The notes: generated from the sequence alone by a model not told the origin. DNA of 64,000 nucleotides from Anaerolineaceae bacterium (GCA_026708325.1 JAPOVC010000018.1:1-64000); one strand, 5' to 3'. Counted from the first letter of the stretch, positions 1-8,062 are shown. Numbers and translations: made by a program.

Positions 1-698
1 ACGCACCACCTCTGCTGCCAGCCTTCGGGCTTGGCGATGCGAGCACTGCGATCCAACAGGCGGCCGAGAGTTCCGTCACGGCCAAGTTCCGCAACAACGG
101 CCAGGTCTGTATTTCGCCCTCGCGTTTCTACGTCGAGCAGCCCGCCTACGAGGACTTTCTCGAGGCGAGCAAGGCCGCCGCCGAGCGACTGGTCCTGGGC
201 AACGGCCTCGATGAAGGCGTCACCGTCGGCCCCATGGTCACCGAAGCCGGCCGCGACAAGGTCGAGGACTTTGTCGGGGATGCCCTGCAGCGCGGTGCGA
301 AGGTGGTCACCGGTGCCTGTCGTCCGGAAGGGATGGACGAGGGCTGGTTCTACAGGCCGACGATTCTGACCGACATTTCCGACGACATGCGTCTGAGTTG
401 CGAGGAGGTCTTCGGACCGGTGATGGCCGTGTCCTCCTACCGCTCGCTGGACGACGCCCTCGCCCAGGCCAACGGCACGCCCTACGGTCTGGCGGGTTAT
501 GCGATCACGCGCGACGTCGGCAACATGGTGCGCGTCGCCGAGGAACTGGAGTTCGGCATTGTCGGTGTCAACGATCTGGTGCCGGCGGTGGCGCAGGCGC
601 CCTTCGGCGGCATGAAACAGAGCGGCTTCGGTCGCGAGGGCGGTCAGGAAGGCCTGCAGGAGTACCTGGAAACGCGCTTCGTCTCGCTGGCCTTCTGA
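1..698 (+). CDS. NAD(P)-dependent aldehyde dehydrogenase, C-terminal part (5' end outside window)
   Basis: The reading frame is open from the window edge to a TGA at 696-698, so only the last ~230 residues are present. An ALDH catalytic-cysteine block, FRNNGQVC, is encoded around nt 99-122. The C-terminal blocks EEVFGPV, NGTPYGLAG and APFGGMKQSGFGREGG are typical of the superfamily. The last block most resembles succinate-semialdehyde and alpha-ketoglutarate-semialdehyde dehydrogenases. The stop lies 7 nt before an IlvD/Edd sugar-acid dehydratase on the same strand, so the two are probably one operon. With such a neighbour, the likely role (inference) is oxidising alpha-ketoglutarate semialdehyde or a related aldehyde in non-phosphorylative pentose breakdown. 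The exact substrate cannot be read from the sequence. Confidence 0.9.
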   Translation, partial: APPLLPAFGLGDASTAIQQAAESSVTAKFRNNGQVCISPSRFYVEQPAYEDFLEASKAAAERLVLGNGLDEGVTVGPMVTEAGRDKVEDFVGDALQRGAKVVTGACRPEGMDEGWFYRPTILTDISDDMRLSCEEVFGPVMAVSSYRSLDDALAQANGTPYGLAGYAITRDVGNMVRVAEELEFGIVGVNDLVPAVAQAPFGGMKQSGFGREGGQEGLQEYLETRFVSLAF

Positions 699-705
699 GG
701 CGGCC

Positions 706-2427
706 ATGGCGGAGAAGCGGCCGCCGGGTCTCGCCGGTGGACTGACGGAATATGGCGACCGCGAGTTCGCGCAGTATCTGCGGCGCTCCTTCGCCAGCGC
801 GATGGGCCATACAGCGCAGAGCCTGGGCAAGCCCGTCGTCGGGGTGCTCAACACCTGGAGCGAACTGAACAATTGCCACCGCGGCCTGCGCGAACTGGCG
901 GAAGCCGTCAAACGGGGCGTGTGGCAGGCCGGCGGTCTGCCGCTGGAATTCCCGGTCATCTCTCTCGGCGAGATCTTTCTAAGCCCGACCAGCATGTTCC
1001 TGCGCAACCTGATGGCGCTCGACGTGGAGGCCATGCTGCGCGCCCAGCCCCTGGACGCGGTGGTGCTCATGGGCGGCTGCGACAAGACCCTGCCGGCCCT
1101 GCTGATGGGCGCCGCCAGCGCGGACGTGCCCGCCATCGTGCTGGCCGCCGGCCCCATGCTCACCGGCAGCCACGAGGGCGAGCGCATCGGCGCCTGCACC
1201 GATTGCCGTCGCTTCTGGGCGGCCTACCGTCGCGGCGAACTGGAGCGCGCGACCATTGACAACATCGAGGGGCAGCTGGCGCCGACCGCAGGTACCTGCG
1301 GCGTGATGGGCACGGCCAGCACCATGGCCTGCCTCAGCGAGGCCATGGGCATGATGCTGCCGGGCGGGGCGGCCATCCCCGCCGTGCACGCCGACCGCCT
1401 GCGCCATGGCGAGCGCAGCGGCATCCAGGCCGTGGCCCTCGCCCACAAGGGCCTGAAACCCTCGCAGATCATGACGGAATCGGCCTTCGACAACGCCCTG
1501 CGCGTGCTGCAGGCCATCGGCGGCTCCACCAACGCCGTCATTCATTTGACCGCCATCGCCGGGCGGCTCGGCATCAAACTGGAACTTGATCGACTGGACG
1601 CGATGGCTGACAGCACGCCCGTGCTGGTCGGCCTCAAGCCCTCGGGCGCGGCCTACATGGAAGACTTCCATCGCGCCGGCGGGCTGCCGGTCGTACTGCA
1701 GGCCTTGCGCGGGCAACTGCACGGCGACTGCCTGACCGTGACCGGCGCGACCCTTGGCGAGCAACTGGCGAAACCCTTTGAGTGGCCGGACTGGCAGGAC
1801 GTGATCCGCCCGCCGGACGATCCCCTGCAAGAGCAGGGCGCGCTGATCGCCCTGCATGGCAGCCTTGCGCCCGACGGCAGTGTGCTCAAGCGCTCCGCCG
1901 CCAGTCCCGCGCTACTGCAATCCGAGGCGCGCGCCGTCGTCTTCTCCTCGCTGACCGACCTGGCCGCGCGCATCGATGACCCGGCGCTGGACGTGCGCCC
2001 GGACGATTGCCTGCTGCTGCAGAACGCCGGTCCCCTGGGCGGGCCGGGCATGCCCGAGGCCGGCTATCTGCCGATCCCGCGCAAGCTGGGCGGCCAGCGC
2101 GACATGCTGCGCATTTCCGACGCGCGCATGAGCGGCACGGCCTTCGGCACCATCGTGCTGCACGTCGCGCCCGAGGCCGCGCTTGGCGGGCCCCTGGGTC
2201 TGGTGCGCAGCGGCGACCGCGTGCGCCTGGATGCGCAGCGAAGGCGTCTGGATTTGCTGGTCGACGAGCGCGAACTGCTACGCCGCGGCGAAGAGGCCCG
2301 CCATGCCGCGCCGCTCGCGCCGACGGCCTCCCGCGGTTACGAGCGTCTCTACCGCGAGTCGGTGCAGCAGGCGCAGCTCGGCGTCGACTTTGATTTCCTG
2401 CGCCACGAGAGTCTGCAGGGTGGGTGA
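706..2427 (+). CDS. IlvD/Edd-family sugar-acid dehydratase (arabinonate/xylonate dehydratase-like)
   Basis: 573 residues, normal for the IlvD/Edd dehydratases, which use an Fe-S cluster to dehydrate hydroxy acids. Family signatures are present: GGCDKTLPALLMG (Cys of the cluster), PTAGTCGVMGTASTMA (second cluster Cys), GGSTNA and GGPGMPE. The blocks GACTDCRRFW and GTCGVMGTAS are nearer to sugar-acid dehydratases such as L-arabinonate or D-xylonate dehydratase than to the valine/isoleucine enzyme. A second, canonical IlvD is encoded at 20615-22336, which supports a separate catabolic role here. It follows the aldehyde dehydrogenase by 7 nt, matching a pathway from a pentonate through a keto-deoxy acid to a semialdehyde and its acid (inference). 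The ATG at 706 follows a weak GAGGCG. Confidence 0.85.
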   Translation: MAEKRPPGLAGGLTEYGDREFAQYLRRSFASAMGHTAQSLGKPVVGVLNTWSELNNCHRGLRELAEAVKRGVWQAGGLPLEFPVISLGEIFLSPTSMFLRNLMALDVEAMLRAQPLDAVVLMGGCDKTLPALLMGAASADVPAIVLAAGPMLTGSHEGERIGACTDCRRFWAAYRRGELERATIDNIEGQLAPTAGTCGVMGTASTMACLSEAMGMMLPGGAAIPAVHADRLRHGERSGIQAVALAHKGLKPSQIMTESAFDNALRVLQAIGGSTNAVIHLTAIAGRLGIKLELDRLDAMADSTPVLVGLKPSGAAYMEDFHRAGGLPVVLQALRGQLHGDCLTVTGATLGEQLAKPFEWPDWQDVIRPPDDPLQEQGALIALHGSLAPDGSVLKRSAASPALLQSEARAVVFSSLTDLAARIDDPALDVRPDDCLLLQNAGPLGGPGMPEAGYLPIPRKLGGQRDMLRISDARMSGTAFGTIVLHVAPEAALGGPLGLVRSGDRVRLDAQRRRLDLLVDERELLRRGEEARHAAPLAPTASRGYERLYRESVQQAQLGVDFDFLRHESLQGG

Positions 2428-2468
2428 GCAAGAGCTTCCCCGGAAGCAATCCCTGTGCTGGCGATAGC

Positions 2469-2547
2469 GAGCGCTGATACGATAAGGTAGCGCCCTTCGT
2501 CCTGAGCATTCAGCCAGTGCATCGCCGCTCGCATGACCGACTTCTGG
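2469..2547 (+). repeat. 79-bp direct repeat, copy 1 (before first toxin-like gene)
   Basis: This 79-bp segment recurs at 3853-3931 with about three mismatches. Each copy ends inside the first codons of a toxin-like gene (both proteins begin MTDFW). Recombination between the copies would remove the first toxin-like pair and the thermonuclease gene. Confidence 0.9.
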
Positions 2548-2901
2548 TGTCGCCTCGCCACTGCCCAACTTGATCTGCCCGAACAGATCGCTGTTGACCC
2601 GGACGGACACCCCGTCTTCATGTCTCGCAGGGTGTGGGAGCGTCATATTCTGGCAAAACGTGCATACATGACGGGGCTGAGGCATCTGCTGATTTGTGCA
2701 ATTGAGTCTCCGGATGTGACCGAGCACGAGCACGGCGGGGCCATCCGTTACTTCGCCAAAATTCCTGAAGATGGCTTTGGCGCTCTTTCACGACACTGGC
2801 TCAAGGTCGTGGTAAAGTATGTGTATCCTCCCGTACGGGATGGCGCGCGCACCGGCCTGGTCAGTACCGCCCGGGCGGCGCGCGCAAGGGAGTTGCGTTG
2901 A
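2533..2901 (+). CDS. Small toxin-like protein, copy 1 (BECR/RelE-type nuclease-like, perhaps degraded)
   Basis: 122 residues, paralogous to the product of 3917-4294: both begin MTDFW and share a DLP/DIP...AVDPDG block, a WxxHI helix start, I..A..(S/A)PD, and a C-terminal VVVKY-YPP...G..TG(L/F)VSTA strand pair. The layout of a His-containing helix followed by a beta-rich end with a terminal STA(Y) motif is that of barnase/EndoU/RelE-fold (BECR) toxins. That assignment is by pattern only. This copy has lost two positions kept in copy 2: HPE is replaced by KRAY, and the terminal TAY reads TAR, so it may be less active. Its stop codon overlaps the next gene's start as TGATG, a translational-coupling arrangement usual for toxin-antitoxin pairs. 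Confidence 0.55.
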   Translation: MTDFWCRLATAQLDLPEQIAVDPDGHPVFMSRRVWERHILAKRAYMTGLRHLLICAIESPDVTEHEHGGAIRYFAKIPEDGFGALSRHWLKVVVKYVYPPVRDGARTGLVSTARAARARELR

Positions 2902-3203
2902 TGTATCCCAAAATCAACACCATACGTGGAACGCTCAACGGCAGGCGGAACGCCACCTGGGAATACAGTGACTTCCAGGACATTCTGGACATCCACCTCG
3001 AACCTGACGCTTGCAATCTCGTCTATGAGGAAATTGAAGGGCAGCCGGGTATTTCCCGGGCCTACGACGGCCCCGCCACGCGTTTGGCCGGTATCAGCGC
3101 CGAGTGTGTTACCCGTCGCCTGAATGCTGAAAGGCCCACGGACGCGCAGTTGGCCGCCCTTGCCGAACACCTCGTCGCGCAGTTTGCGCCTCCGGAATAT
3201 TGA
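2901..3203 (+). CDS. DUF2283-like antitoxin candidate, single domain
   Basis: 100 residues from the ATG at 2901, which overlaps the upstream TGA. A TTG three bases earlier is possible but has no advantage. The pattern W(E/K)Y...(D/E)IL.(I/V).L...(I/V)..R resembles DUF2283, a small beta-rich domain often encoded beside putative toxins. After the domain comes a helix, L.ALAEHLVAQFAP, that is repeated after both domains of the paralogue at 4294-4878. Probable role (inference): the partner that neutralises the preceding protein. Family assignment is from motif spacing only. Confidence 0.55.
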   Translation: MYPKINTIRGTLNGRRNATWEYSDFQDILDIHLEPDACNLVYEEIEGQPGISRAYDGPATRLAGISAECVTRRLNAERPTDAQLAALAEHLVAQFAPPEY

Positions 3204-3360
3204 ACTCGCGGGCGTCGGCATGGCGGATTGCTGCGTCCCGGTCCAAACCCGTCCAAATTGCCATGTGCTGTTGGCTCTGCATTGCCGCCCATTGGCGCAG
3301 GGGTGGCGGCGGCAAAACGGAACCGGGCAGGATGCGGCGCCATGAGGTAGCGTTGTCGGC

Positions 3361-3861
3361 ATGATTCTATTGCTCGTCCTGATGATGTTTCTGGCGCTCT
3401 TCACCGCCACGGAAGAACAGGCCACCCTGCCGCCGACCCCTACCCCTGTCGTCGGTGAAGAGGCGCGCGTCCTGCGCGTCATCGATGGCGACACCATCGA
3501 GGTATCGCTCAACCGACGCAATCGCCGGGTGCGCTACATCGGCATCAACACGCCGGAGCGCGACGAGCCCTGCTCTAACGCCGCGACGGCCGCCAACCGA
3601 CGCCTGGTCGGCGGCCGCGACGTCACCCTGGTGCGCGGCGCCGAAGAGACCGACCGCTACGGCCGCCTGCTGCGCTACATCTACGCGGACGGCGTTTTCG
3701 TCAACGAGGTCCTGGTGCGCGACGGCTTCGCCGAGAACTTCGTCTGGGAGCCGAACACGCGCTTCGCAGACCGCTTCCGCGCGCTGGAGGCCGAAGCGCG
3801 GGCGGCGGGACGCGGCTGCCATCCCTCCGGCGTGTTCGACGATGGCAACACGGAGCGCTGA
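3361..3861 (+). CDS. Secreted thermonuclease-like (SNase domain) protein
   Basis: 166 residues. An N-terminal hydrophobic stretch (about residues 2-16) reads as a signal peptide or membrane anchor, followed by a Thr/Pro-rich linker. The SNase domain fills the rest: VIDGDTIEV, VRYIGINTPE (the Arg and Glu matching R35 and E43 of staphylococcal nuclease) and DRYGRLLRYIYADG (the Arg matching R87), then VNEVLVRDGFA. All three catalytic residues seem intact, so an active Ca2+-dependent DNA/RNA endonuclease is likely, acting outside the membrane. The gene sits between two copies of a toxin-antitoxin-like pair. Its final codons and stop lie inside the second 79-bp repeat, so the repeat boundary coincides with the gene's end. 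Confidence 0.88.
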   Translation: MILLLVLMMFLALFTATEEQATLPPTPTPVVGEEARVLRVIDGDTIEVSLNRRNRRVRYIGINTPERDEPCSNAATAANRRLVGGRDVTLVRGAEETDRYGRLLRYIYADGVFVNEVLVRDGFAENFVWEPNTRFADRFRALEAEARAAGRGCHPSGVFDDGNTER

Positions 3862-3931
3862 TGCGATAAGCTAGCGCCCTTCGTCCTGAGCATTCAGCCA
3901 GTGCATCGCCGCTTGCATGACCGACTTCTGG
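3853..3931 (+). repeat. 79-bp direct repeat, copy 2 (thermonuclease 3' end to second toxin-like gene)
   Basis: Partner of 2469-2547, equal in length with about three substitutions. It covers the last codons of the thermonuclease gene, the short spacer and the start of the second toxin-like gene, marking one edge of an ancestral duplication. Confidence 0.9.
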
Positions 3932-4294
3932 CAGCGCCTCGCCGCCGCTCCCCCCGATATTCCCCAGGCGTTCGCCGTCGACCCGGATGGCGCGCCCGTT
4001 CTGCTGGCCCGCGAAGAGTGGGCGCATATCCAGGAAGGGCATCCCGAGATGCTCGCGTTGCGGGACCTGATCATTCAGGCTGTCAGCGCTCCCGACCATG
4101 TGAAAAAGGAAGACCCCGCCGGGAACTTCATCCACTATTTCAAGGTGGTTCCTCCCAAACTGTCTGCTGAAATGTCAGCGAGGGACCACGAAATCCTGGT
4201 TGTGGTAAAGTACCTGTATCCACCTGAGGCCGGCGGGCAACGGACGGGATTTGTCTCGACGGCCTATTCGCCACCTCTGGGAGAGAAACGCTGA
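3917..4294 (+). CDS. Small toxin-like protein, copy 2 (BECR/RelE-type nuclease-like)
   Basis: 125 residues, paralogue of 2533-2901 but with the more canonical residues: EEWAHIQEGHPEM, IIQAVSAPDHV, then EILVVVKYLYPP and TGFVSTAYSPP. A His in an N-terminal helix, HPE, and a terminal TAY are the pattern seen in phage- and plasmid-borne BECR-fold RNases. RNase activity is an inference from this pattern. The stop overlaps the next gene's ATG (TGATG), as in copy 1, so synthesis of the two proteins is probably coupled. The start is fixed by alignment with copy 1 inside the 79-bp repeat; no strong ribosome site is visible. Confidence 0.6.
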   Translation: MTDFWQRLAAAPPDIPQAFAVDPDGAPVLLAREEWAHIQEGHPEMLALRDLIIQAVSAPDHVKKEDPAGNFIHYFKVVPPKLSAEMSARDHEILVVVKYLYPPEAGGQRTGFVSTAYSPPLGEKR

Positions 4295-4878
4295 TGTATT
4301 CCCGTACACATCCCCATCCCAACCCGACACTCTCATTCGAATACGATACTGCCCGGGATGTTCTGCATGTCATGCTGGAGCCATACGACGGCAGCACTTA
4401 CTTTCTCAGCCTCGATGGCTTCCCCGACGTGTTTTTGCGTCACAGCGACTGGGACAAGCGCTGTGTTGGCATTTCATTGAAGTACGTCTCGCGCCATTTG
4501 GAAAGGGACGCGCCCACTGCTGGAACCCTGCGCCAACTGGCTGACCGGCTTGTCGCGCAGCACGCGCCGGTCTGCCGCAAGGCCGGCGGCCTGATGTCGC
4601 GACGGGTGCTCGATGACAATCCGGCCGTCACCTGGAAATACCATGCCTTTGGCGAGATTCTCTATGTCAATCTGAGGCGCGACATTGGCCATACTGACTA
4701 CGACACTGCCGACGACGATCCAGACGTCATTGTGCGCCGTGACCCGCAGGAAAATGATCGTGTCGTCGGGTTCATGGTTGAGCGTATCCCGCGTCGTTTC
4801 GGCACCGACATGCCCGACGACGAGGCCTTGCGCGCCCTGGCGCGGGAACTCATCGCCAGGTACGCGCCGGAGGCCTGA
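4294..4878 (+). CDS. Double-DUF2283-like protein (fused antitoxin candidate)
   Basis: 194 residues made of two successive copies of the domain found once at 2901-3203. Domain 1 (about residues 12-60) reads FEYDTARDVLHVMLEP...VGISLKYVSRHL. Domain 2 (about 110-165) reads WKYHAFGEILYVNLRR...VGFMVERIPRRF. Each is followed by the same helix type: LRQLADRLVAQHAP and LRALARELIARYAP. A duplication with in-frame fusion explains this. The ATG overlaps the toxin-like gene's TGA. Two antitoxin domains in one chain could let the protein bind two toxin molecules or gain DNA-binding avidity (speculation). Confidence 0.6.
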   Translation: MYSRTHPHPNPTLSFEYDTARDVLHVMLEPYDGSTYFLSLDGFPDVFLRHSDWDKRCVGISLKYVSRHLERDAPTAGTLRQLADRLVAQHAPVCRKAGGLMSRRVLDDNPAVTWKYHAFGEILYVNLRRDIGHTDYDTADDDPDVIVRRDPQENDRVVGFMVERIPRRFGTDMPDDEALRALARELIARYAPEA

Positions 4879-4940
4879 ACCGCACGCGCCGGGGACGCTT
4901 AAACCACGGCCCCGGCGCATGATGTCACCAGCCAGCCAGT

Positions 4941-6704
4941 TCAGACCGTGATATTGGTCAGGGCGCTGGCCACTTCCTTGTCCCGGCTGACGAAGGCCAG
5001 GCGCACCGTGGCCGTCAACTGGTAACTGTCGTAGTAGGGCAGGTAGTCGAGGCTGACCGCAATGCGACGGCGGTAGCCCACGTACCAGCCCGGCCGCGCC
5101 ACGCAGAGCGCCGTCCCCTTCGTGTTGCTGCTGGTCGTGGTGGCGTTGACCTTGCCGGCGGCGCCCTCGCTCAGCGGCATCTCCGCGCTGACGATCACCG
5201 GCGCGCCGTCCATGAAGCCGATCTGGCCGCTGCGCGCCGTGGCCTGCGGCCCGGCCTTGTCCATGGTCAGGAATTCATCCAGACCCAGCAATTTGGCGTA
5301 GGTGCCGCTGTCGACGATCCACGCCAGGTCCGCCGGCCGGGCCGCGTGACGCGCCGCCAGTTTGAAGCGCGCCGAGCGCAGCAGCGCCAGACCCGGCGCG
5401 CCATTGGCGTCGACGCGGCCGCCGCTGTGGCTCACGAGCGCCAGCTTGCGCAGACCGTCGAAAGCCCTGTAGCGGCTGCTGCTGTCGGGCGTCTGGCCGT
5501 TGCTGTTGACGTTGCCGCTGCCGGCCGTGTCGCCGTTGAGCAGCACGTGGTCGATGCTGTCGGTGATGGCGCGCATGGCCTGCTCGCGGTAGATGGCCAG
5601 CACCGGCACGATGGAGTCTTCCACCAGTTCGGCACTGAAGCCGACGCGCAGCGCCAGTTTCTTCGCGTTCAGTTGCACCTTGCCGCTGCCGATCTTGCTC
5701 TCCGGGATGGGGTTGCCGCTGCCGAGGGTCAGATGCGCCTCGTCGCTGGTCTCCGGCACGAAATGGACGCTCGGGTCCGCGCCCTCAACCGGCAACTCGA
5801 AGGGGTTGGAAGGCATCTCGATCGACTGGAAGAGCGGCAGGATGGCGTTCTCCAGGCGCGCCTGTTGCCAGATCTGGCTGCTCCACAGGTCCGGCACCCA
5901 CTCGTCGCCGAAGCCGGCCTGGGTGCTGTGGCTGAGTTCGTCGGCCTTGACCGCGCTCAGCCCCTCGCGCTGCAGCTTGTGCGCCAGGGCGTTGCCGTAG
6001 CGCTCGCTGACGCCGCGGAACTGCTTCGTCGCACTCAGCAGCATGTAGCCGTGCAACATGTCCATGGCCGCCAGCGAGTCGTAGGGGCTGCTGACCCGTG
6101 TCAGCTTCAGCGCCTCGTCGGCGCTGGCCAGCGGCAGGCGTTTGCGCGCCGGCGTCGTCGTGCTGTTTTCTCTCATGTCCTCTCCCTGTGTTTCCCTGTT
6201 TTCTGTGGTGACGGGTTCGGCAAGCAGGGACGCATCCATGCCCAGCGCCTCCCAGGCGCTCTTCAGGGTTCGGGCGTCGCTGCGGCGGGGCTGGGCCGGC
6301 GTGGGCGTCAGACTGCCCTCGACGATCGGCCAGCGGCGGATCTTGCCGTCATCCGCCACCTCGACCAGATGCGCCAGGCTGCCCGAGGACCAGCCGAGCA
6401 CGCCCTTCTCGATCAGACGCTGCACGGCGCGCGCCCAGCGCTGGCGCAGGTCCAGCTGCGCCTCGGCCCACACGCCGGTCTCGTCCGGCAACAGCGTGTC
6501 TATGGCGCCGATCACGGCCGCCTTCAGGGCGCCGTCCAGCCCGTGCTGATAGAGCAGCGGGCGCTGCGGATACCAGCCCAGGCCCAGTTCCGTTTCCGCT
6601 GTGAAGTATTCGCCCTGCAGGTCGCGTTCTTCGGGGCCGCCCCAAACCACCAGGTAGCCGCCGATGCGTCCCCTGGCGTCCAGGGCCTTCAGTGTTGTTT
6701 GCAT
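4941..6704 (-). CDS. HK97-family prohead protease fused to major capsid protein
   Basis: 587 residues from the ATG at 6704, which follows GGGAG. A longer reading frame extends upstream, but its added residues look non-coding. Residues 1-~150 form an HK97-type prohead protease (peptidase family U35): LLYQHG (His), GWSSGS (Ser) and EGSLTPTPAQP, the usual end of this domain. From ~200 a phage major capsid protein of the HK97 fold follows: a helical N-arm, FELPVEGADPSVHFVPE, KKLALRVGFSAELVEDS, DHVLLNGD, GAPVIVSAEMP and a C-terminal beta region. Protease and capsid are usually separate genes, though fusions are known in some phages. It has no phage neighbours within 3 kb. Portal and terminase genes lie further along the same strand in phage order. 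Confidence 0.88.
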   Translation of the reverse strand: MQTTLKALDARGRIGGYLVVWGGPEERDLQGEYFTAETELGLGWYPQRPLLYQHGLDGALKAAVIGAIDTLLPDETGVWAEAQLDLRQRWARAVQRLIEKGVLGWSSGSLAHLVEVADDGKIRRWPIVEGSLTPTPAQPRRSDARTLKSAWEALGMDASLLAEPVTTENRETQGEDMRENSTTTPARKRLPLASADEALKLTRVSSPYDSLAAMDMLHGYMLLSATKQFRGVSERYGNALAHKLQREGLSAVKADELSHSTQAGFGDEWVPDLWSSQIWQQARLENAILPLFQSIEMPSNPFELPVEGADPSVHFVPETSDEAHLTLGSGNPIPESKIGSGKVQLNAKKLALRVGFSAELVEDSIVPVLAIYREQAMRAITDSIDHVLLNGDTAGSGNVNSNGQTPDSSSRYRAFDGLRKLALVSHSGGRVDANGAPGLALLRSARFKLAARHAARPADLAWIVDSGTYAKLLGLDEFLTMDKAGPQATARSGQIGFMDGAPVIVSAEMPLSEGAAGKVNATTTSSNTKGTALCVARPGWYVGYRRRIAVSLDYLPYYDSYQLTATVRLAFVSRDKEVASALTNITV

Positions 6705-7105
6705 GCTTTCTCCCTGTTGGCCCCTGCTGGCAGAAATGACGCGCGGACCGGGGCCGTCCAACGCCTGGCTTTCCCCTCGGTCCGTCCGCACGCGGCTGGC
6801 AACGATGGTGCAGGGGCGGGGGTCATGCGGGTGTGGGGTCGGCGCCGTCGGACGCCCGCAGGCGCGACCGCGCGTCAGCGACACCGTTGTCCGTGTAGGG
6901 GCCTGTGGGCCCGTCCCGGAGGCGCTGCTACGGCACAAGCCTGACAGCCTTGTTCAGCTCTGTGGGTCACGGGTGTGCTGCATTCGGAGAAGGGGCGGCG
7001 ACTCGTGAAACAGGCCCCGCTCCCGGGGGGGAACAGGGCCTGAAGGGCTATCCTGAACTGCAGGCGATCAGGTCAGCGCCGGTGCGGGGCAGGCATGCTC
7101 GCTGC
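6705..7105. other. Intergenic region upstream of the capsid gene
   Basis: About 400 bp with no convincing coding frame. It holds the capsid ribosome site and, at 6782-6826, a ~45-bp sequence closely matching 25021-25065 beside the terminase gene. Nothing else is recognised. Confidence 0.6.
6782..6826 (+). repeat. ~45-bp direct repeat beside phage gene (copy 1)
   Basis: It begins with 19 bases identical to those starting at 25021, followed by GATGGTGC in both and a partly matching remainder. This copy is 78 bp upstream of the capsid start. The other is about 80 bp beyond the terminase stop, in the same orientation. Confidence 0.6.
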
Positions 7106-8062
7106 TTAGCCCTGCAGCCAGGCAAGGCTGTAGGCCAGCGCCTCGTCGATCACTTCCGACCGCTCCGCCAGCACGTCGAAGATGTGGTCGCCATCCAGCA
7201 TCACCAGTGCCTCCTCGCCCTCATGGTAATCGAGGAAGACCTGACCGGCCTGCGGTTGCGGCGTCACGGTGGTGTCGCGCTCACCCACGATGACCAGCAG
7301 CGGGCCGCCGTAGCCGGCGATTTCGGCCACCGGGTCCACCAGGAAGATTTCCTCGAAAAAGTGGCCCCTGAGCGAAGTCTCGACGCCCCAGGGCAGCATG
7401 ATGGTCGTTACCTCGTCGCCGCCGGACGCGGCGGCCAGGATGGTGTCATGGCCCAGCAGGATGCCGTAACTCACGGGCGGGCTGGACACCGCCGACCAGA
7501 GCACGACGTTGCTGACGCGGTCGTCGCGGCCGGCCGTCGCCGCGGCCACCAGGCCGCCCTGGCTCAGGCCGATAATGCTGATGTTGCCGCTGTCGACGCC
7601 CTCCAGCATCTCCAGATAGTCGATCGCGGCGATGGCGTCGGAGACCTGGCCGCTGAAGGTCGTGTCCTCCCAGGCGCCGTCGCTTTCACCGGAGCCGCGG
7701 AAGTCGATGCGCAGACTGGCGACGCCGCGCTCGCCCAGCCAGCGCGCGGCGCGGCTGAACATCGAGTCTTCAGTGCCGAGTACCGGCAGTTCATGGCGCG
7801 TGCCGGTGAAGCCGTGCAGCAGCAGGGCGACCGGGAAGGGCCCCTCGCCGTCGGGCAGCGCCAGGGTGCCGACGATGTTGTGGCCCATGTTGTCAATACT
7901 GACGTCGCTTTCGCCAACGCTGTGCTCCGCCATCGATCCGGCCAGGGCGGCCACGGCGTCGGCGAGGCCGTCCTGCGCTGCCAACGGGGTCGCCAGCAGG
8001 GCGAGTGTCAGCAACAGTGTGAGGCAGAACAGGGCGTGGCGTGGGTACGCTCTGGCAGGCAT
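7106..8062 (-). CDS. Secreted alpha/beta-hydrolase (esterase/peptidase-like)
   Basis: 318 residues from the ATG at 8062 with GGGGGA just upstream; a TTG 12 bases further is an alternative. Residues 1-~30 are a signal peptide ending in an Ala-rich site. The alpha/beta-hydrolase fold follows: LLLHGFTGTRHE (oxyanion region), LRIDFRGSGESDG, IGLSQGG (nucleophile Ser), GERDTTV (acid) and DGDHIF (His). The triad is complete. It resembles exported or periplasmic hydrolases related to dienelactone hydrolase or acyl-peptidase, but the substrate is unknown. It is transcribed divergently from the inositol monophosphatase gene. Confidence 0.85.
   Translation of the reverse strand: MPARAYPRHALFCLTLLLTLALLATPLAAQDGLADAVAALAGSMAEHSVGESDVSIDNMGHNIVGTLALPDGEGPFPVALLLHGFTGTRHELPVLGTEDSMFSRAARWLGERGVASLRIDFRGSGESDGAWEDTTFSGQVSDAIAAIDYLEMLEGVDSGNISIIGLSQGGLVAAATAGRDDRVSNVVLWSAVSSPPVSYGILLGHDTILAAASGGDEVTTIMLPWGVETSLRGHFFEEIFLVDPVAEIAGYGGPLLVIVGERDTTVTPQPQAGQVFLDYHEGEEALVMLDGDHIFDVLAERSEVIDEALAYSLAWLQG

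Noticed and set aside
5346-6944. A long plus-strand frame of 532 codons opposite the capsid gene
   Set aside because: It is the antisense shadow of the protease-capsid gene: low-complexity Ala/Gly/Arg composition, no motifs and no ribosome site.
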